This document shows, one piece after another, positions 25,857 to 34,852 of a stretch of DNA of 64,000 bases. Position numbers and translations under genes: made by a program. The notes below the pieces were generated by a model, which was not told where the DNA came from, did no database searches, and worked only from the letters and a program-made list of their open reading frames with translations. Location of the stretch: assembly GCA_963697975.1 (NCBI GenBank), contig OY969111.1:992001-1056000 (forward strand), given 5' to 3'. How positions within the stretch are numbered: position 1 is the first letter of the stretch; every line of letters starts with the position of its first letter. Source of the stretch: QHXM01 sp963697975. GTDB lineage: Bacteria; Acidobacteriota; Blastocatellia; Pyrinomonadales; Pyrinomonadaceae.

Positions 25857-26297
25857 TCAAAACGGCTCCCGACCATCTTCCTCTGGAATCCAAATCATGG
25901 CGAAGGATGTCCCGGATGACATGGTATTCACGGCCTCCATTTGGACCCGCAAATCACCGTTGAATCCAGGGCTCAGCGAGATTCTACCTTCTGGAAACAT
26001 CTTTCGCTCAGACGACGGCGCTGCCTTCCAGAACCGGCGATTATATTGGGAATCGTTGATCATCCGGGCTGCTTCCAATGAGCTGACGCCGTAAGCTTTC
26101 TTGGCTATCCCGAACAGCGTATCACCGGATTTGATCTGATAAAACTTCCCGGGCGTTGGTCTAGAGGCCGGGGCGGGAACAAGCACTAGACCGACATCCG
26201 ATCTCAGGATTCGACTGGAGAACGGCTTCTGTGCTCCGTGAGATGCTTTTCCCGCGGGCGCTTTTGGTTGGCTAGTATCTTTCGATATACGTCCCAT
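25857..26297 (-). CDS. LysM-domain protein
   Basis: About 146 residues from the ATG at 26297 (a TTG three codons earlier is possible). Residues about 50-100 are a LysM domain: FYQIKSGDTLFGIAKKAYGV, then SLEAARMINDSQYNRRF, and a loop SPGFNG. The N-terminal 45 residues are basic and unstructured-looking, without a signal peptide. The C-terminus ends with VNTMSSGTSFAMIWIPEED. LysM binds peptidoglycan or other N-acetylglucosamine polymers and is also found in baseplate proteins of phage tails and contractile injection systems. It lies 121 bp downstream of the HExxH gene and both are cargo of the element at 25585-27608. Confidence 0.75.
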   Translation of the reverse strand: MGRISKDTSQPKAPAGKASHGAQKPFSSRILRSDVGLVLVPAPASRPTPGKFYQIKSGDTLFGIAKKAYGVSSLEAARMINDSQYNRRFWKAAPSSERKMFPEGRISLSPGFNGDLRVQMEAVNTMSSGTSFAMIWIPEEDGREPF

Positions 26298-26418
26298 AAG
26301 AACCAAGTGTCCGATTTATGGCAGAGCTATATAGTGAATATCTTCCGGGAAGAAAGCGTTTCTATGGGTCTGCAAGGTTAACTCCCGGTCGTCTGTTCCC
26401 GATTCCCTCCAATGCGCC

Positions 26419-27465
26419 TCAATGACACGGCGGACCAGTAGGAGTTCGGCAAACTGATTCGGCAGGAATACCGTTCTTGAGCCCTGATTTCGGATCTTCC
26501 GTGTGTAACTCCGGATGTGCTGTTTGCGCGACCTCGTCGATTGGCCTGTCGAACACGAGGCGGTTTACCAAATCCATGCTTTCCCGGATTATTTTTTGAG
26601 ATCGCTCTTCAACTAAATCTTCAATTAGATCCGGATTTTCAACACGAATTCTTTGTTTGATCATATCAATGCCTTGTTTGATCATATCCTCGACAACGAA
26701 GGTTTCGAGATAGGTCAGCTCGGTTCCTGAAACAACATTGCGCTCAACTTCCGCGCGCGCGAGTATCATTGTCTCGATGTGATTCTCAATCTGTTCTCTC
26801 AATCCTTTGCTATTCGTTTCTTTCTCGAAGGTTTCGAGCGCCATTCGGGTTCCTACTTTGAGAGACAGAAGCTCTTTGAGAATGGCCTTCTCTGTTTCGC
26901 GCGTGGCGATTTCTTCTTTGATAAATGCGTCGGCGCGTTCGGCTCGCGAAAGAGACAGAGCAGGGGCGGTGCCATCAGTCACGCGATGAAAGGCATGAAC
27001 CGTTTCGTGCGCGATTGATGCGGAAAGTTGAGCGATGACTTTACCTCGTCTTTCCGGCGAGTCAATACTATCCATCGGAAATATGAGAGCGATCCAATCA
27101 CTTTGAGAAAAAGCCGTCGTTCGGGTTTGGAATGCTCCTGCTCGGATAAATCGATTGCCTTTGGTCTGGCTGCCAAACGCCAGCGCGTGTCGGTCGGAAA
27201 ACTGACCGGTCGTCAACTTGCCATCATCGTCGGGGTTGAACTGCGTGAACCCGCCTAGTCGTTGCACCTCGACTGCCGAAACGTATGCCCGGTTCAATTT
27301 ATCAACTATTCGTTTATATGACGATGATTTCTGAAGTATCCGCCTCGCTGCCGAGATGCATTCTATTAGCTGGTCAGACCCAATCAGCTCGACAAACGAA
27401 TCGAAGGCCTCGCGATATCCGGCGTGTGAAGACGAGGACTTTGATTTACGCTTGGTCGCTGCCAT
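26419..27465 (-). CDS. HExxH putative metallopeptidase, transposon cargo
   Basis: About 348 residues from the ATG at 27465; a GTG at 27567 would extend into the element end and is less likely. The motif HETVH lies at residues 153-157 (SIAHETVHAFH), preceded by a hydrophobic strand with DWIALIFPMD. About 27 residues on, FIKEEIATRETE (about 181-192) offers a Glu as third zinc ligand, so a gluzincin-like active site is plausible. The C-terminal half is helical and charged. The N-terminus is Lys/Ser-rich. It has no signal peptide or membrane helix. It is unlike anything I recognise by full sequence; the peptidase call rests on the motif only. Together with the LysM neighbour it could be a toxin-like or cell-wall-directed pair. 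Confidence 0.6.
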   Translation of the reverse strand: MAATKRKSKSSSSHAGYREAFDSFVELIGSDQLIECISAARRILQKSSSYKRIVDKLNRAYVSAVEVQRLGGFTQFNPDDDGKLTTGQFSDRHALAFGSQTKGNRFIRAGAFQTRTTAFSQSDWIALIFPMDSIDSPERRGKVIAQLSASIAHETVHAFHRVTDGTAPALSLSRAERADAFIKEEIATRETEKAILKELLSLKVGTRMALETFEKETNSKGLREQIENHIETMILARAEVERNVVSGTELTYLETFVVEDMIKQGIDMIKQRIRVENPDLIEDLVEERSQKIIRESMDLVNRLVFDRPIDEVAQTAHPELHTEDPKSGLKNGIPAESVCRTPTGPPCH

Positions 27466-27869
27466 TTCTTTAATCGTTTCACAATCTCTGCCGAAGCGCA
27501 ACCCCCGAAATTTCTTCTGTCCAGCCGCAAAAAAGTAAACAAGTATCATTCTGATTTCGCGCAACACTGCCCATGGTCGAATAGATTCACTTTATGGTCG
27601 AACTGACAACCACTGACCACTGAATTATAAGTTTTCCTGAACAGGAAGCGCAAGATTTTTCATTTTACCTTATATGAACGGAAGACTATGATTGTTGCTG
27701 CCAAGGAGAGGCGGGAGGATACATGTCGTGTAGGAGGCGGTATGTGGTTGCCTGACCGTGCGCCAAGTCATATAATTTCCGGCGTTCGGCGCAATCTTAA
27801 ATCATCCCGCCTCGTTGAAGCTTTCTCAGTGCTTTATTGAAGAGCCTTCGGGCGAAGGAGTGTTTTACT

Positions 27870-28559
27870 GTGGCCATCCGTTTGAGCAGGACTTTCATCT
27901 TGCGCAAGCTGCACCAGCTCTCAGGTATTGTGCCGCTCGGTGCATTTCTGCTGGAGCATTTCTACACCAACTCGAAAGCGGTCAACCCGAACACGGGCGT
28001 CAGCGACTTCAATGAAGCGGTCGCAACCCTGCAAGGTATTCCCTATATCCTGCTGGTCGAGATCACCTTCATCTTCATTCCGCTGATCTATCACGCCGTC
28101 TACGGCTTATTCATTACGTGGGAAGCGCGTCCCAATAATCTGGCTTACCCGTATCCGCGCAACTGGTTCTACACGATTCAGCGCATCACGGGCGTGATTC
28201 TCTTCTTCTTCATCGCCTTTCACGTGCTGAATATGCGCTTCGGCGTCATTCCGGGATTAGAGACTTACGGCCACTCTGTCGCGCATAACGCGGGCGAGGC
28301 ATTCTCTATCGTCAAGGGCGAGTTTAGTAAGACCTGGATATTCATTATCTACGTCATCGGAATCACCTCCACCGTCTGGCACTTCGCCAACGGCATCTGG
28401 CTGTTTCTGGTTGACTGGGGCATCACGATTGGCGCGCGCGCGCAACGTCTGACCGGCTATGCCTGCATAGCTTTCGGCGTGGCGCTTCTGGCCGTAGGCA
28501 TCAACGCCTTGACGGCTTTTGTGCATCCGGGCGGATTGTGGGGAGGTCTCTTTTACTGA
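27870..28559 (+). CDS. sdhC: Succinate dehydrogenase cytochrome b subunit
   Basis: Membrane anchor of complex II in the one-subunit, diheme cytochrome b558 style. 229 residues, five membrane helices. The GTG at 27870 is chosen as start because AAGGAG precedes it at good spacing and the family start follows (RTFILRKLHQLSG). His residues for heme are seen in LHQLSG, FLLEHFY, IYHAVYG, AFHVLNM and VWHFANG. First gene of sdhC-sdhA-(Uma2)-sdhB; sdhA begins two bases after its stop. The 260-bp leader (27609-27869) contains the remainder of hairpin H12 and no gene. Confidence 0.94.
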   Translation: MAIRLSRTFILRKLHQLSGIVPLGAFLLEHFYTNSKAVNPNTGVSDFNEAVATLQGIPYILLVEITFIFIPLIYHAVYGLFITWEARPNNLAYPYPRNWFYTIQRITGVILFFFIAFHVLNMRFGVIPGLETYGHSVAHNAGEAFSIVKGEFSKTWIFIIYVIGITSTVWHFANGIWLFLVDWGITIGARAQRLTGYACIAFGVALLAVGINALTAFVHPGGLWGGLFY

Positions 28560-28560
28560 T

Positions 28561-30585
28561 ATGGCAGCAGCTACCAACGGAATCAAGATAGCAATCGTCG
28601 GCGGCGGCCTCGCGGGGTTAGCGGCGGCCATGAAGATTGCGGAAGCGGGACACTCGGTTGACCTCTTCTCGGTCGTTCCCGTCAAACGCTCACACTCTGT
28701 CTGCGCTCAGGGCGGCATCAACGGCGCGGTCAACACCAAAGGCGAGGGCGACTCGACCTGGGAGCATTTTGACGACACGGTTTATGGCGGCGACTTTCTG
28801 GCTAACCAGCCGCCAGCCAAAGCCATGTGCGAGATGGCTCCTTCCATCATCTACCTCTTCGACCGCATGGGCGTTCCCTTCTCGCGCACCAACGAAGGCT
28901 TGCTCGATTTTCGTCGCTTCGGCGGAACGAAGCATCACCGCACAGCGTTTGCCGGAGCTTCGACGGGACAGCAACTTCTCTACGCACTCGACGAACAGGT
29001 GAGACGCCGCGAAGCGGAAGGCAAGGTGCAGAAGTACGAAGGCTGGGAGATGATGTCGCTCATCATGGACGATCACGGAGTTTGTCGTGGCCTTGTCGCG
29101 ATGAACTTGCAGACGCTTGAACTCAAAGCCTTCAAAGCCGATGCAGTGATTATGGCGACGGGCGGGCCGGGATTGATCTTCGGCAAGTCAACCAACTCGA
29201 TGGTCTGTACGGGCAGCGCCGTTTCAGCCTGCTACCAGCAGGGCGCGAAATACGCCAACGGCGAGTTCATACAGGTTCACCCGACTTCCATCCCCGGCGA
29301 AGACAAGCTGCGCTTGATGTCGGAATCGGCGCGCGGCGAAGGCGGGCGCGTCTGGGTTCCGCGAAAGCAGGGCGACACGAGTAATCCTTCGTCAATTCCC
29401 GAACAGGAACGCTGGTACTTCCTCGAAGAGAAATATCCCGCTTACGGCAACCTCGTTCCGCGCGACATCGCCACGCGCGAAATCTTTCAGGTCTGTCTGG
29501 ACGGGATGGGCATCGGCGGCGAAAATCAAGTCTATCTTGATCTCTCGCACATCCCGGCTGAAACGCTCGACCGCAAGCTCGGCGCTATCCTTGAGATTTA
29601 CGAGATGTTCGTCGGCGACGACCCGCGCCATGTGCCGATGCGAATCTTTCCGGGCGTGCATTATTCGATGGGCGGTCTGTGGGTTGATTTCGACCAGCGA
29701 ACGAACATTCCCGGGCTGCTGGCGGCAGGCGAATGCGACTATTCGATTCACGGCGCAAACCGTCTCGGCGCAAACTCTCTTGTCAGTTGCGTCTTCGGCG
29801 GATTCGTCGCCGCACCCGCGGCCATCGAGTATGCGAAGAACGTCGAGCGCAACGGTGCTGACGGGTCGCGCATTTACGAGCAGGAGTTGAAGCGTCAGGA
29901 AGAGATTAACGACACGCTCATCAAGCAATCGGGCACGGAGAACCAGTACATCATTCACGAAGAGATGGGCAAGTGGATGACGGACAACGTGACGGTCGTG
30001 CGCTACAACGACAAATTGCAGGCGACGGACGCGAAGCTCCTCGAATTGATGGATCGCTACCGGCACATCTCCATCAACGACTCGAACCTGTGGGCGACGA
30101 TGGCGCTGCCGCACGCGCGCCACCTGAAGAACATGCTTGAGCTTGCGCGCGTCATCACTTTAGGCGCGCTCAATCGCAACGAATCGCGCGGCGCGCATTA
30201 CAAGCCGGATTTTCCGAACCGCGACGACGAGAATTTCCTCAAGACGACGATTGCGGAATATTCGGGCGAAGGCCCGGTGCTTTCTTACGAGGCCGTTGAG
30301 ACTTCGCTCATCAAACCGCGCAAGCGCGATTACAGCAAGGGCAAGCAGGAGACCGGCAAGACGGCTGTCACCACTGCGGCTTCGACCGCCTCGGGACTCC
30401 CGCCGAAAGATGGCGCAAAGCAAGTTCCCATTGGTGGAGAGGAACAGAAACCCGAAAACCTGAGCGGCGCGGTCGTCTGGGCGCAGGACAAAGAGAAGGT
30501 CAACGATCCTGTGAACGACGACGCTTCGAGGAAAGAGCAAGGGAAATCAATCGAGGACGCGGGTGGTAAATCCGACGAGGTCTGA
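28561..30585 (+). CDS. sdhA: Succinate dehydrogenase/fumarate reductase flavoprotein subunit
   Basis: FAD-bearing catalytic subunit of complex II; oxidises succinate to fumarate. 674 residues from the ATG at 28561. Visible motifs are the FAD Rossmann GGGLAGLAAAMK, HSVCAQGGINGA (His for covalent FAD), the active-site region HPTSIPG, and HYSMGGLWVD and GANRLGANSLVSC in the second half. The B. subtilis-type length is about 590 residues. An extra 80-residue tail after KRDYSKG is low-complexity and charged (rich in Gly, Lys, Glu, Asp), probably disordered. A Uma2 gene separates it from sdhB. Confidence 0.97.
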   Translation: MAAATNGIKIAIVGGGLAGLAAAMKIAEAGHSVDLFSVVPVKRSHSVCAQGGINGAVNTKGEGDSTWEHFDDTVYGGDFLANQPPAKAMCEMAPSIIYLFDRMGVPFSRTNEGLLDFRRFGGTKHHRTAFAGASTGQQLLYALDEQVRRREAEGKVQKYEGWEMMSLIMDDHGVCRGLVAMNLQTLELKAFKADAVIMATGGPGLIFGKSTNSMVCTGSAVSACYQQGAKYANGEFIQVHPTSIPGEDKLRLMSESARGEGGRVWVPRKQGDTSNPSSIPEQERWYFLEEKYPAYGNLVPRDIATREIFQVCLDGMGIGGENQVYLDLSHIPAETLDRKLGAILEIYEMFVGDDPRHVPMRIFPGVHYSMGGLWVDFDQRTNIPGLLAAGECDYSIHGANRLGANSLVSCVFGGFVAAPAAIEYAKNVERNGADGSRIYEQELKRQEEINDTLIKQSGTENQYIIHEEMGKWMTDNVTVVRYNDKLQATDAKLLELMDRYRHISINDSNLWATMALPHARHLKNMLELARVITLGALNRNESRGAHYKPDFPNRDDENFLKTTIAEYSGEGPVLSYEAVETSLIKPRKRDYSKGKQETGKTAVTTAASTASGLPPKDGAKQVPIGGEEQKPENLSGAVVWAQDKEKVNDPVNDDASRKEQGKSIEDAGGKSDEV

Positions 30586-30634
30586 GCGCGCCGTGAGGTG
30601 ACGCCGGATTATCCCGTCGGCAGGTTTACGCTTT

Positions 30635-31228
30635 ATGTCAACGCAAGCGAACATCTATCTATCACCGGAAGAGTATCTGGCTCTTGAACGACAGGCCGAT
30701 TACAAGAGCGAATACTTTGACGGCGTGGTGTACGCGATGTCAGGCGCAAGCCTGAATCACAATAAGATTGTCGCAAATGTCATTACCGAGCTAGTACAAC
30801 AACTCAGAGGCCGTCCTTGCAGCGCGCTACCCAGCGACATCAAAGTGCGTATGCCGGATTCGCGCAAGTTCTTTTATCCTGATGTATCCGTTGTTTGCGG
30901 TGAGCCGCAGTTTCATGACGAGCGCACGGATGTCATTCTCAATCCCATCTTGATTATCGAAGTTCTCTCGGACAGCACAGAGGCTTTTGACAGGGGCAGA
31001 AAGTTTCAAGCCTATCAACGGCTGGGGTCTTTGCAGGAGTACATCTTGATTTCCCAAAACAAGTCGGTGGTCGAGCAATACATCAGGCAAACCGATGCGA
31101 CATGGAAATATACGGCGGCAATCGGATTGGAAAGCTCGCTCTCTTTGCCCTCTATTGAATGCACGCTCAATCTGAGCGCTGTTTATGACAAGGTAACGGA
31201 AACGGAAACCGATGAGCGCACAAACTAA
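30635..31228 (+). CDS. Uma2-family (DUF820) putative restriction endonuclease-like protein
   Basis: 197 residues of the PD-(D/E)XK-fold Uma2 family. Visible are the N-terminal SPEEYLALERQADYKSEYFDG, VRMPDSRKFFYPDVSVVC with the Asp, ILIIEVLSDST with the Glu, and LQEYILISQNKSVVEQY. The family is abundant in cyanobacteria, Chloroflexi and Acidobacteria; its role is unproven. It lies between sdhA and sdhB, in the same direction, and its last 17 bases overlap the sdhB start. This suggests cotranscription with complex II rather than a separate promoter. It may be a recent insertion into the operon. Confidence 0.93.
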   Translation: MSTQANIYLSPEEYLALERQADYKSEYFDGVVYAMSGASLNHNKIVANVITELVQQLRGRPCSALPSDIKVRMPDSRKFFYPDVSVVCGEPQFHDERTDVILNPILIIEVLSDSTEAFDRGRKFQAYQRLGSLQEYILISQNKSVVEQYIRQTDATWKYTAAIGLESSLSLPSIECTLNLSAVYDKVTETETDERTN

Positions 31229-31976
31229 CAACGGAACACAACGAGTCGTCATACGCATTCGCAGACGCCAGAACCCGGACGCCGAGCAATACTGGGAAGA
31301 GTTTGAGCTTCCCTATCGCCCGAACCTCAACATCATCTCCTGCCTGATGGAGATTCAAAAGAATCCCGTCACGCGCGAGGGCAAGCGCACCACACCGCCC
31401 GTCTGGAACATGAACTGTCTGGAACAGGTCTGCGGCATCTGCACGATGGTCATTAACGGGAAGGTCAGACAATCTTGCTCAGCGCTCGTTGACCAACTGG
31501 ATCAACCAATCACGCTTGAGCCGATGTCCAAGTTTCCGAATGTGCGCGACCTCATCGTTGACCGCTCGCAGATGTTCGACCACCTCAAGCGCGTTCACGC
31601 CTGGATAGAGATTGACGGCTCTTACGATCTAGGAGCGGGGCCGAAGATGTCGCAGGAAGACGTGGCCGAGCGCTACGCCTACTCGCGCTGCATGACGTGC
31701 GGTTGCTGTCTCGAAGCCTGTCCGCAATATGACGGCGACAACTACATCGGCCCGCAGGCCATCGCGCAAGTCCGCCTCTTCAACATGCATCCGACGGGCA
31801 AGATAACCCGCGACGAAAGGCTCGAAGGCATCATGGGCGACGACGGCATCACCAACTGCGGCAACGCACAGAACTGCGTCCGCGTTTGCCCGATGTCCAT
31901 TCCCTTAACGAAAGCCATCTACGAAGAGAACCGCGAGACAGTCATTCACGGACTGTTCGGTTGGCTCAAGCGATAA
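31212..31976 (+). CDS. sdhB: Succinate dehydrogenase/fumarate reductase iron-sulfur subunit
   Basis: Carries electrons from the flavin to the quinone site. 254 residues. The [2Fe-2S] cluster Cys lie in NCLEQVCGICTM and SCSALVD, the [4Fe-4S]/[3Fe-4S] in SRCMTCGCCLEACP and GNAQNCVRVCP. It starts within the last codons of Uma2 (overlap of 17 bases). The first Cys of the usual CxxxxCxxC plant-ferredoxin motif is Cys69-like in NMNCLEQVCGIC. Behind its stop is a 288-bp gap (31977-32264) without a supported gene. Confidence 0.97.
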   Translation: MSAQTNNGTQRVVIRIRRRQNPDAEQYWEEFELPYRPNLNIISCLMEIQKNPVTREGKRTTPPVWNMNCLEQVCGICTMVINGKVRQSCSALVDQLDQPITLEPMSKFPNVRDLIVDRSQMFDHLKRVHAWIEIDGSYDLGAGPKMSQEDVAERYAYSRCMTCGCCLEACPQYDGDNYIGPQAIAQVRLFNMHPTGKITRDERLEGIMGDDGITNCGNAQNCVRVCPMSIPLTKAIYEENRETVIHGLFGWLKR

Positions 31977-32264
31977 ACATAACGTGAAACCCGGCTAAAG
32001 TATGGTGGAGGTCTGAATCATCAGCCGCGCTATTGTTTTTATTGAAAGTTTCAGCTTTTAAGTGCTAAGATTCTCTCGCTACTGACAGATCAGGCGGATT
32101 TATGAAGCGGGCCTACTTATCTCCGGCGGGCGTTTTTTAGCGCATAACCTCAAACAGCCGAACCTTAACGCCAACGCCAAGTCCCATCAACAGCCTGTCA
32201 GGATTGCAGCAATCCCAGCCGCCCGATTTTCAAACCAGCCGACTCACCAAATTGGAGAATCGCT

Positions 32265-34631
32265 ATGCCCTCAGATTCTGACCAACTCCCAACCCCTCAA
32301 ACTGTCGAGTCTATAAATCAACCGGCGGTTCCTAACGGTAATAAAAGGGTTGACCACATCGCTCACGTACTCTTCCTTGACATAGTGGGTTTTACAAAAC
32401 TGCTTCCTGAAAACCAGATCATAGTTTTAGATAAGTTACAGGAAATAGTTCGGACGACGGAAGAATTTTGCACCGCTAAAAACACCGAACAATTAATCGC
32501 CTTACCGACAGGTGATGGGATGGCGCTAGTATTTTTGAACACAGTAGGCGTCCTGGGGCCAGCCATATGCTGCGCAGAAAAGATCGCGGAGGCCATCATC
32601 AATTACAACAAAAGCACCACCGAGGAGGCCAATAAAATCAAAGTCCGCATGGGGATTCATAGCGGGAGTGTCGTCCTTGTAGATGATATTAATGGTAACA
32701 GGAACGTAGCAGGAGATGGAATCAATACCGCACAAAGAGTGATGGACTGCGGCGACATCGGCCATATCCTCCTCTCCGATAAGGCCGTCCACTTCCTGCC
32801 GGGAGACTATGACCGAACGAGCCTATGCGACGATTATCCGAACGTTAAAGTCAAGCACGACGAAAGTGTACATTTATCCAATTTGTGTAAAGGTGTGATT
32901 GGCAATAAAGAAAGACCGACGAAGATACGTTTGCAGCAGCAAAAGACCATAGAAAAATATAAAAGGAAAGCAGAAAACATTGAGGAAGCAGAAAAGCAGG
33001 CGGCTCAGGCTCGAATTCAGGAAGAGGAGAAGCGGAAAGTCCTGGATCAAATTAAGAAAGCTGAAAAACGCAGGCGGCGAAGATTATGGGCATTGGCAAT
33101 CTTCGGTATTCTCGCGATTTCAGCGAGCGCTATATTCTTCTGGCCGCGCGCCCAGCAGCCACGTGACGCTCTGGCGGTATTGCCCTTTAAGGCAATTTCA
33201 GAAAAGAAGAGTTCCAAAGTCATCAGTCAGGGTCTGACCGATCAGCTTATTCGCAGTTTCCATTACCTGACTGGCCGCAAGCCTGTCATCACAGGAAGAA
33301 ACACTCCGATCTCTACGCTTGAAGCGGGCAAGCAACTCGGAGTTCGATACGTCTTAACCGGAACCGCCGAGTCTCACAACAATGATGTCAATCTTGTTGA
33401 AATCGCCGTTAGAGGCGCTGTCGCTAATCCGGACTTCTTGGTTGACGTGCATGTGGAGTTATACGACACGGAAACTAACAAGCGAATCTGGGCGATAGAT
33501 AAGTCAACTGCCTTCATTGAACTCTTCGCGCTCCAAAAAACAATAGTCGAAGAAGTGTCTACCAAGATGGGAGTGCAGATGCAAAACATAGAGTTTCTTA
33601 ATCAACAGTACGCCCAAAAATCCAAGGCCTTTTCGTATTACTTGTGGGGACGTTTCTGGTCTGCTGAGAGACCGAACTATGAAGGCAACAAAGAAGTCGA
33701 AGAAGTGGTTATCCAAAAAGCTATCTGGAACTATAATCAGGCGTCAGAGACTGATCCGAGCTACGCTTTGGCACATGTCGGTTTAGCTGACCTGCACCTT
33801 TCGATTGGCGGCAGCAGCGAGCCTCCACAAAAAGCTAAAGAGGAGGCACTCAGGCACGCCGAAGATGCGCTGAAGCGCGAAGAGAATCTGCCCGAAGCCT
33901 ACGCTTCAATCGGGACGGAGAAGTTCTTTTTTGAACGGGACTTCATCTCAGCCAAACTTGCCTTTCTCAAGGCAATCGAGCTAGACCCCATATCTGCGAA
34001 TAACTATAAACGATACAGTTCCTGCCTGGCCGCTTTTGGCAAGGAAGCTGAAGCTGAGCAGCAAATTAAAGAGGCCATAGCTAGAGAGCCTGATTCAGCA
34101 CTCCTTCATGTCACGCACGGGCAAAACTATTTCTTCGCCCGCAAGTACGACATGGCCATAGAGCAATTGCAGGAGGCAATACGATTGCAGAAGGTTACAT
34201 CAAATAAGCCACTGCCCGTAGCCCATCGTTTTTTAGCTTTGGCGCTTGAGCAGAAAGGCCAATACAACGAAGCGCTTAATCACCTTGAGGCAGCCGAGGG
34301 TCCGTGTAAAAGCGCCATTGATGCAGATGTCTTAGGTTCGTGCGGTCACATTCTGGCACGTATGAATAATATTGATGAAGCGCTAGGGATCGCCCAGAGG
34401 CTGGTGGAGATGAAGAAAGGGAATAAATATGTCTCGGCCTTTAACATCGCCCTGATATATGCAGAGATACCAAACATGGAGATTAGGGCTTTTCAATGGC
34501 TGGGTAAGGCCATTGAAGAATCTGACACCAGAGTGGCATGGCTCAAAGTTGACCCACGATTCGACACACTCCGACAGGCCAACAAACCAGAATTCTACAG
34601 GCAACTGCGAAAGGCGAATTTTTCGGTCTAA
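32265..34631 (+). CDS. Class III nucleotidyl cyclase with membrane segment and TPR repeats
   Basis: 788 residues. Residues about 30-185 form a class III cyclase domain: FLDIVGFTKLL (metal Asp), LPTGDGMALVF (second metal Asp), MGIHSGSV, and GDGINTAQRV (transition-state Asn and Arg), so activity is plausible. A coiled-coil Lys/Glu-rich region (about 215-270) precedes a membrane helix (WALAIFGILAISASAIFFW, about 274-292). A TolB-like substrate-binding part (DALAVLPFKAI) follows, then six or more TPR-like repeats to the end. The TolB-N/TPR layout is known from CadC-like proteins. It is visibly AT-richer than its neighbours, suggesting later arrival. The signal and product (cAMP or cGMP) are unknown. 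Confidence 0.85.
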   Translation: MPSDSDQLPTPQTVESINQPAVPNGNKRVDHIAHVLFLDIVGFTKLLPENQIIVLDKLQEIVRTTEEFCTAKNTEQLIALPTGDGMALVFLNTVGVLGPAICCAEKIAEAIINYNKSTTEEANKIKVRMGIHSGSVVLVDDINGNRNVAGDGINTAQRVMDCGDIGHILLSDKAVHFLPGDYDRTSLCDDYPNVKVKHDESVHLSNLCKGVIGNKERPTKIRLQQQKTIEKYKRKAENIEEAEKQAAQARIQEEEKRKVLDQIKKAEKRRRRRLWALAIFGILAISASAIFFWPRAQQPRDALAVLPFKAISEKKSSKVISQGLTDQLIRSFHYLTGRKPVITGRNTPISTLEAGKQLGVRYVLTGTAESHNNDVNLVEIAVRGAVANPDFLVDVHVELYDTETNKRIWAIDKSTAFIELFALQKTIVEEVSTKMGVQMQNIEFLNQQYAQKSKAFSYYLWGRFWSAERPNYEGNKEVEEVVIQKAIWNYNQASETDPSYALAHVGLADLHLSIGGSSEPPQKAKEEALRHAEDALKREENLPEAYASIGTEKFFFERDFISAKLAFLKAIELDPISANNYKRYSSCLAAFGKEAEAEQQIKEAIAREPDSALLHVTHGQNYFFARKYDMAIEQLQEAIRLQKVTSNKPLPVAHRFLALALEQKGQYNEALNHLEAAEGPCKSAIDADVLGSCGHILARMNNIDEALGIAQRLVEMKKGNKYVSAFNIALIYAEIPNMEIRAFQWLGKAIEESDTRVAWLKVDPRFDTLRQANKPEFYRQLRKANFSV

Positions 34632-34852
34632 TGCCACAAACTGCGGCTACTGCGGCGGCGAGATATACAAGATCAGGCTGGCGCGTCACGCCCACGCCCG
34701 TCGCCGCCGAAGAGAAAGAGAAAGCCGCGCCCGCGCCCTACGATGCGATAGCGGAAATCGTTGCGCGGAAACAAAAAGCCTTCATCTATTTGTACAAGAC
34801 GGCTCTGGTCGTGTTCGGCCTCGCGCTGGCGATATTGATTTACGCCGTCTGA
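34631..34852 (+). CDS. Small single-pass membrane protein coupled to the cyclase
   Basis: 73 residues. The ATG overlaps the cyclase stop (TAATG), a usual sign of translational coupling. The N-terminal two-thirds are Ala/Thr/Lys/Glu-rich and the C-terminus is one membrane helix (TALVVFGLALAILIYAV), so it is a tail-anchored type. No family recognised. It might modulate or stabilise the preceding membrane cyclase. A chance frame cannot be ruled out. Confidence 0.5.
   Translation: MPQTAATAAARYTRSGWRVTPTPVAAEEKEKAAPAPYDAIAEIVARKQKAFIYLYKTALVVFGLALAILIYAV

Larger units (their letters stand above)
25585..27608. mobile_element. Non-autonomous transposon-like element with Tn7/Tn5053-like ends
   Basis: The left end is TGTCAGTTCGACCAT (25585-25599) and the right end is its exact reverse complement ATGGTCGAACTGACA (27594-27608). 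Inside, the 9-bp core TTCGACCAT recurs: left at 25591, 25646, 25669, 25700 (one mismatch) and weakly 25720; right inverted at 27594 and 27573. The extended consensus is TTCGACCATnAAnTGATTC. Terminal TGT/ACA with asymmetric arrays of about 20-bp sites is how TnsB- or TniA-type transposases mark ends. It carries two minus-strand genes (LysM protein and HExxH protein) and no transposase. It interrupts a heptad hairpin; ACC flanks both ends, but no full 5-bp duplication is seen. The segment is lower in GC than its surroundings. The 25600-25856 part holds only the end sites. Confidence 0.7.

Noticed and set aside
29392..30123. 243-codon minus-strand frame
   Set aside because: Antisense to sdhA; no family resemblance.
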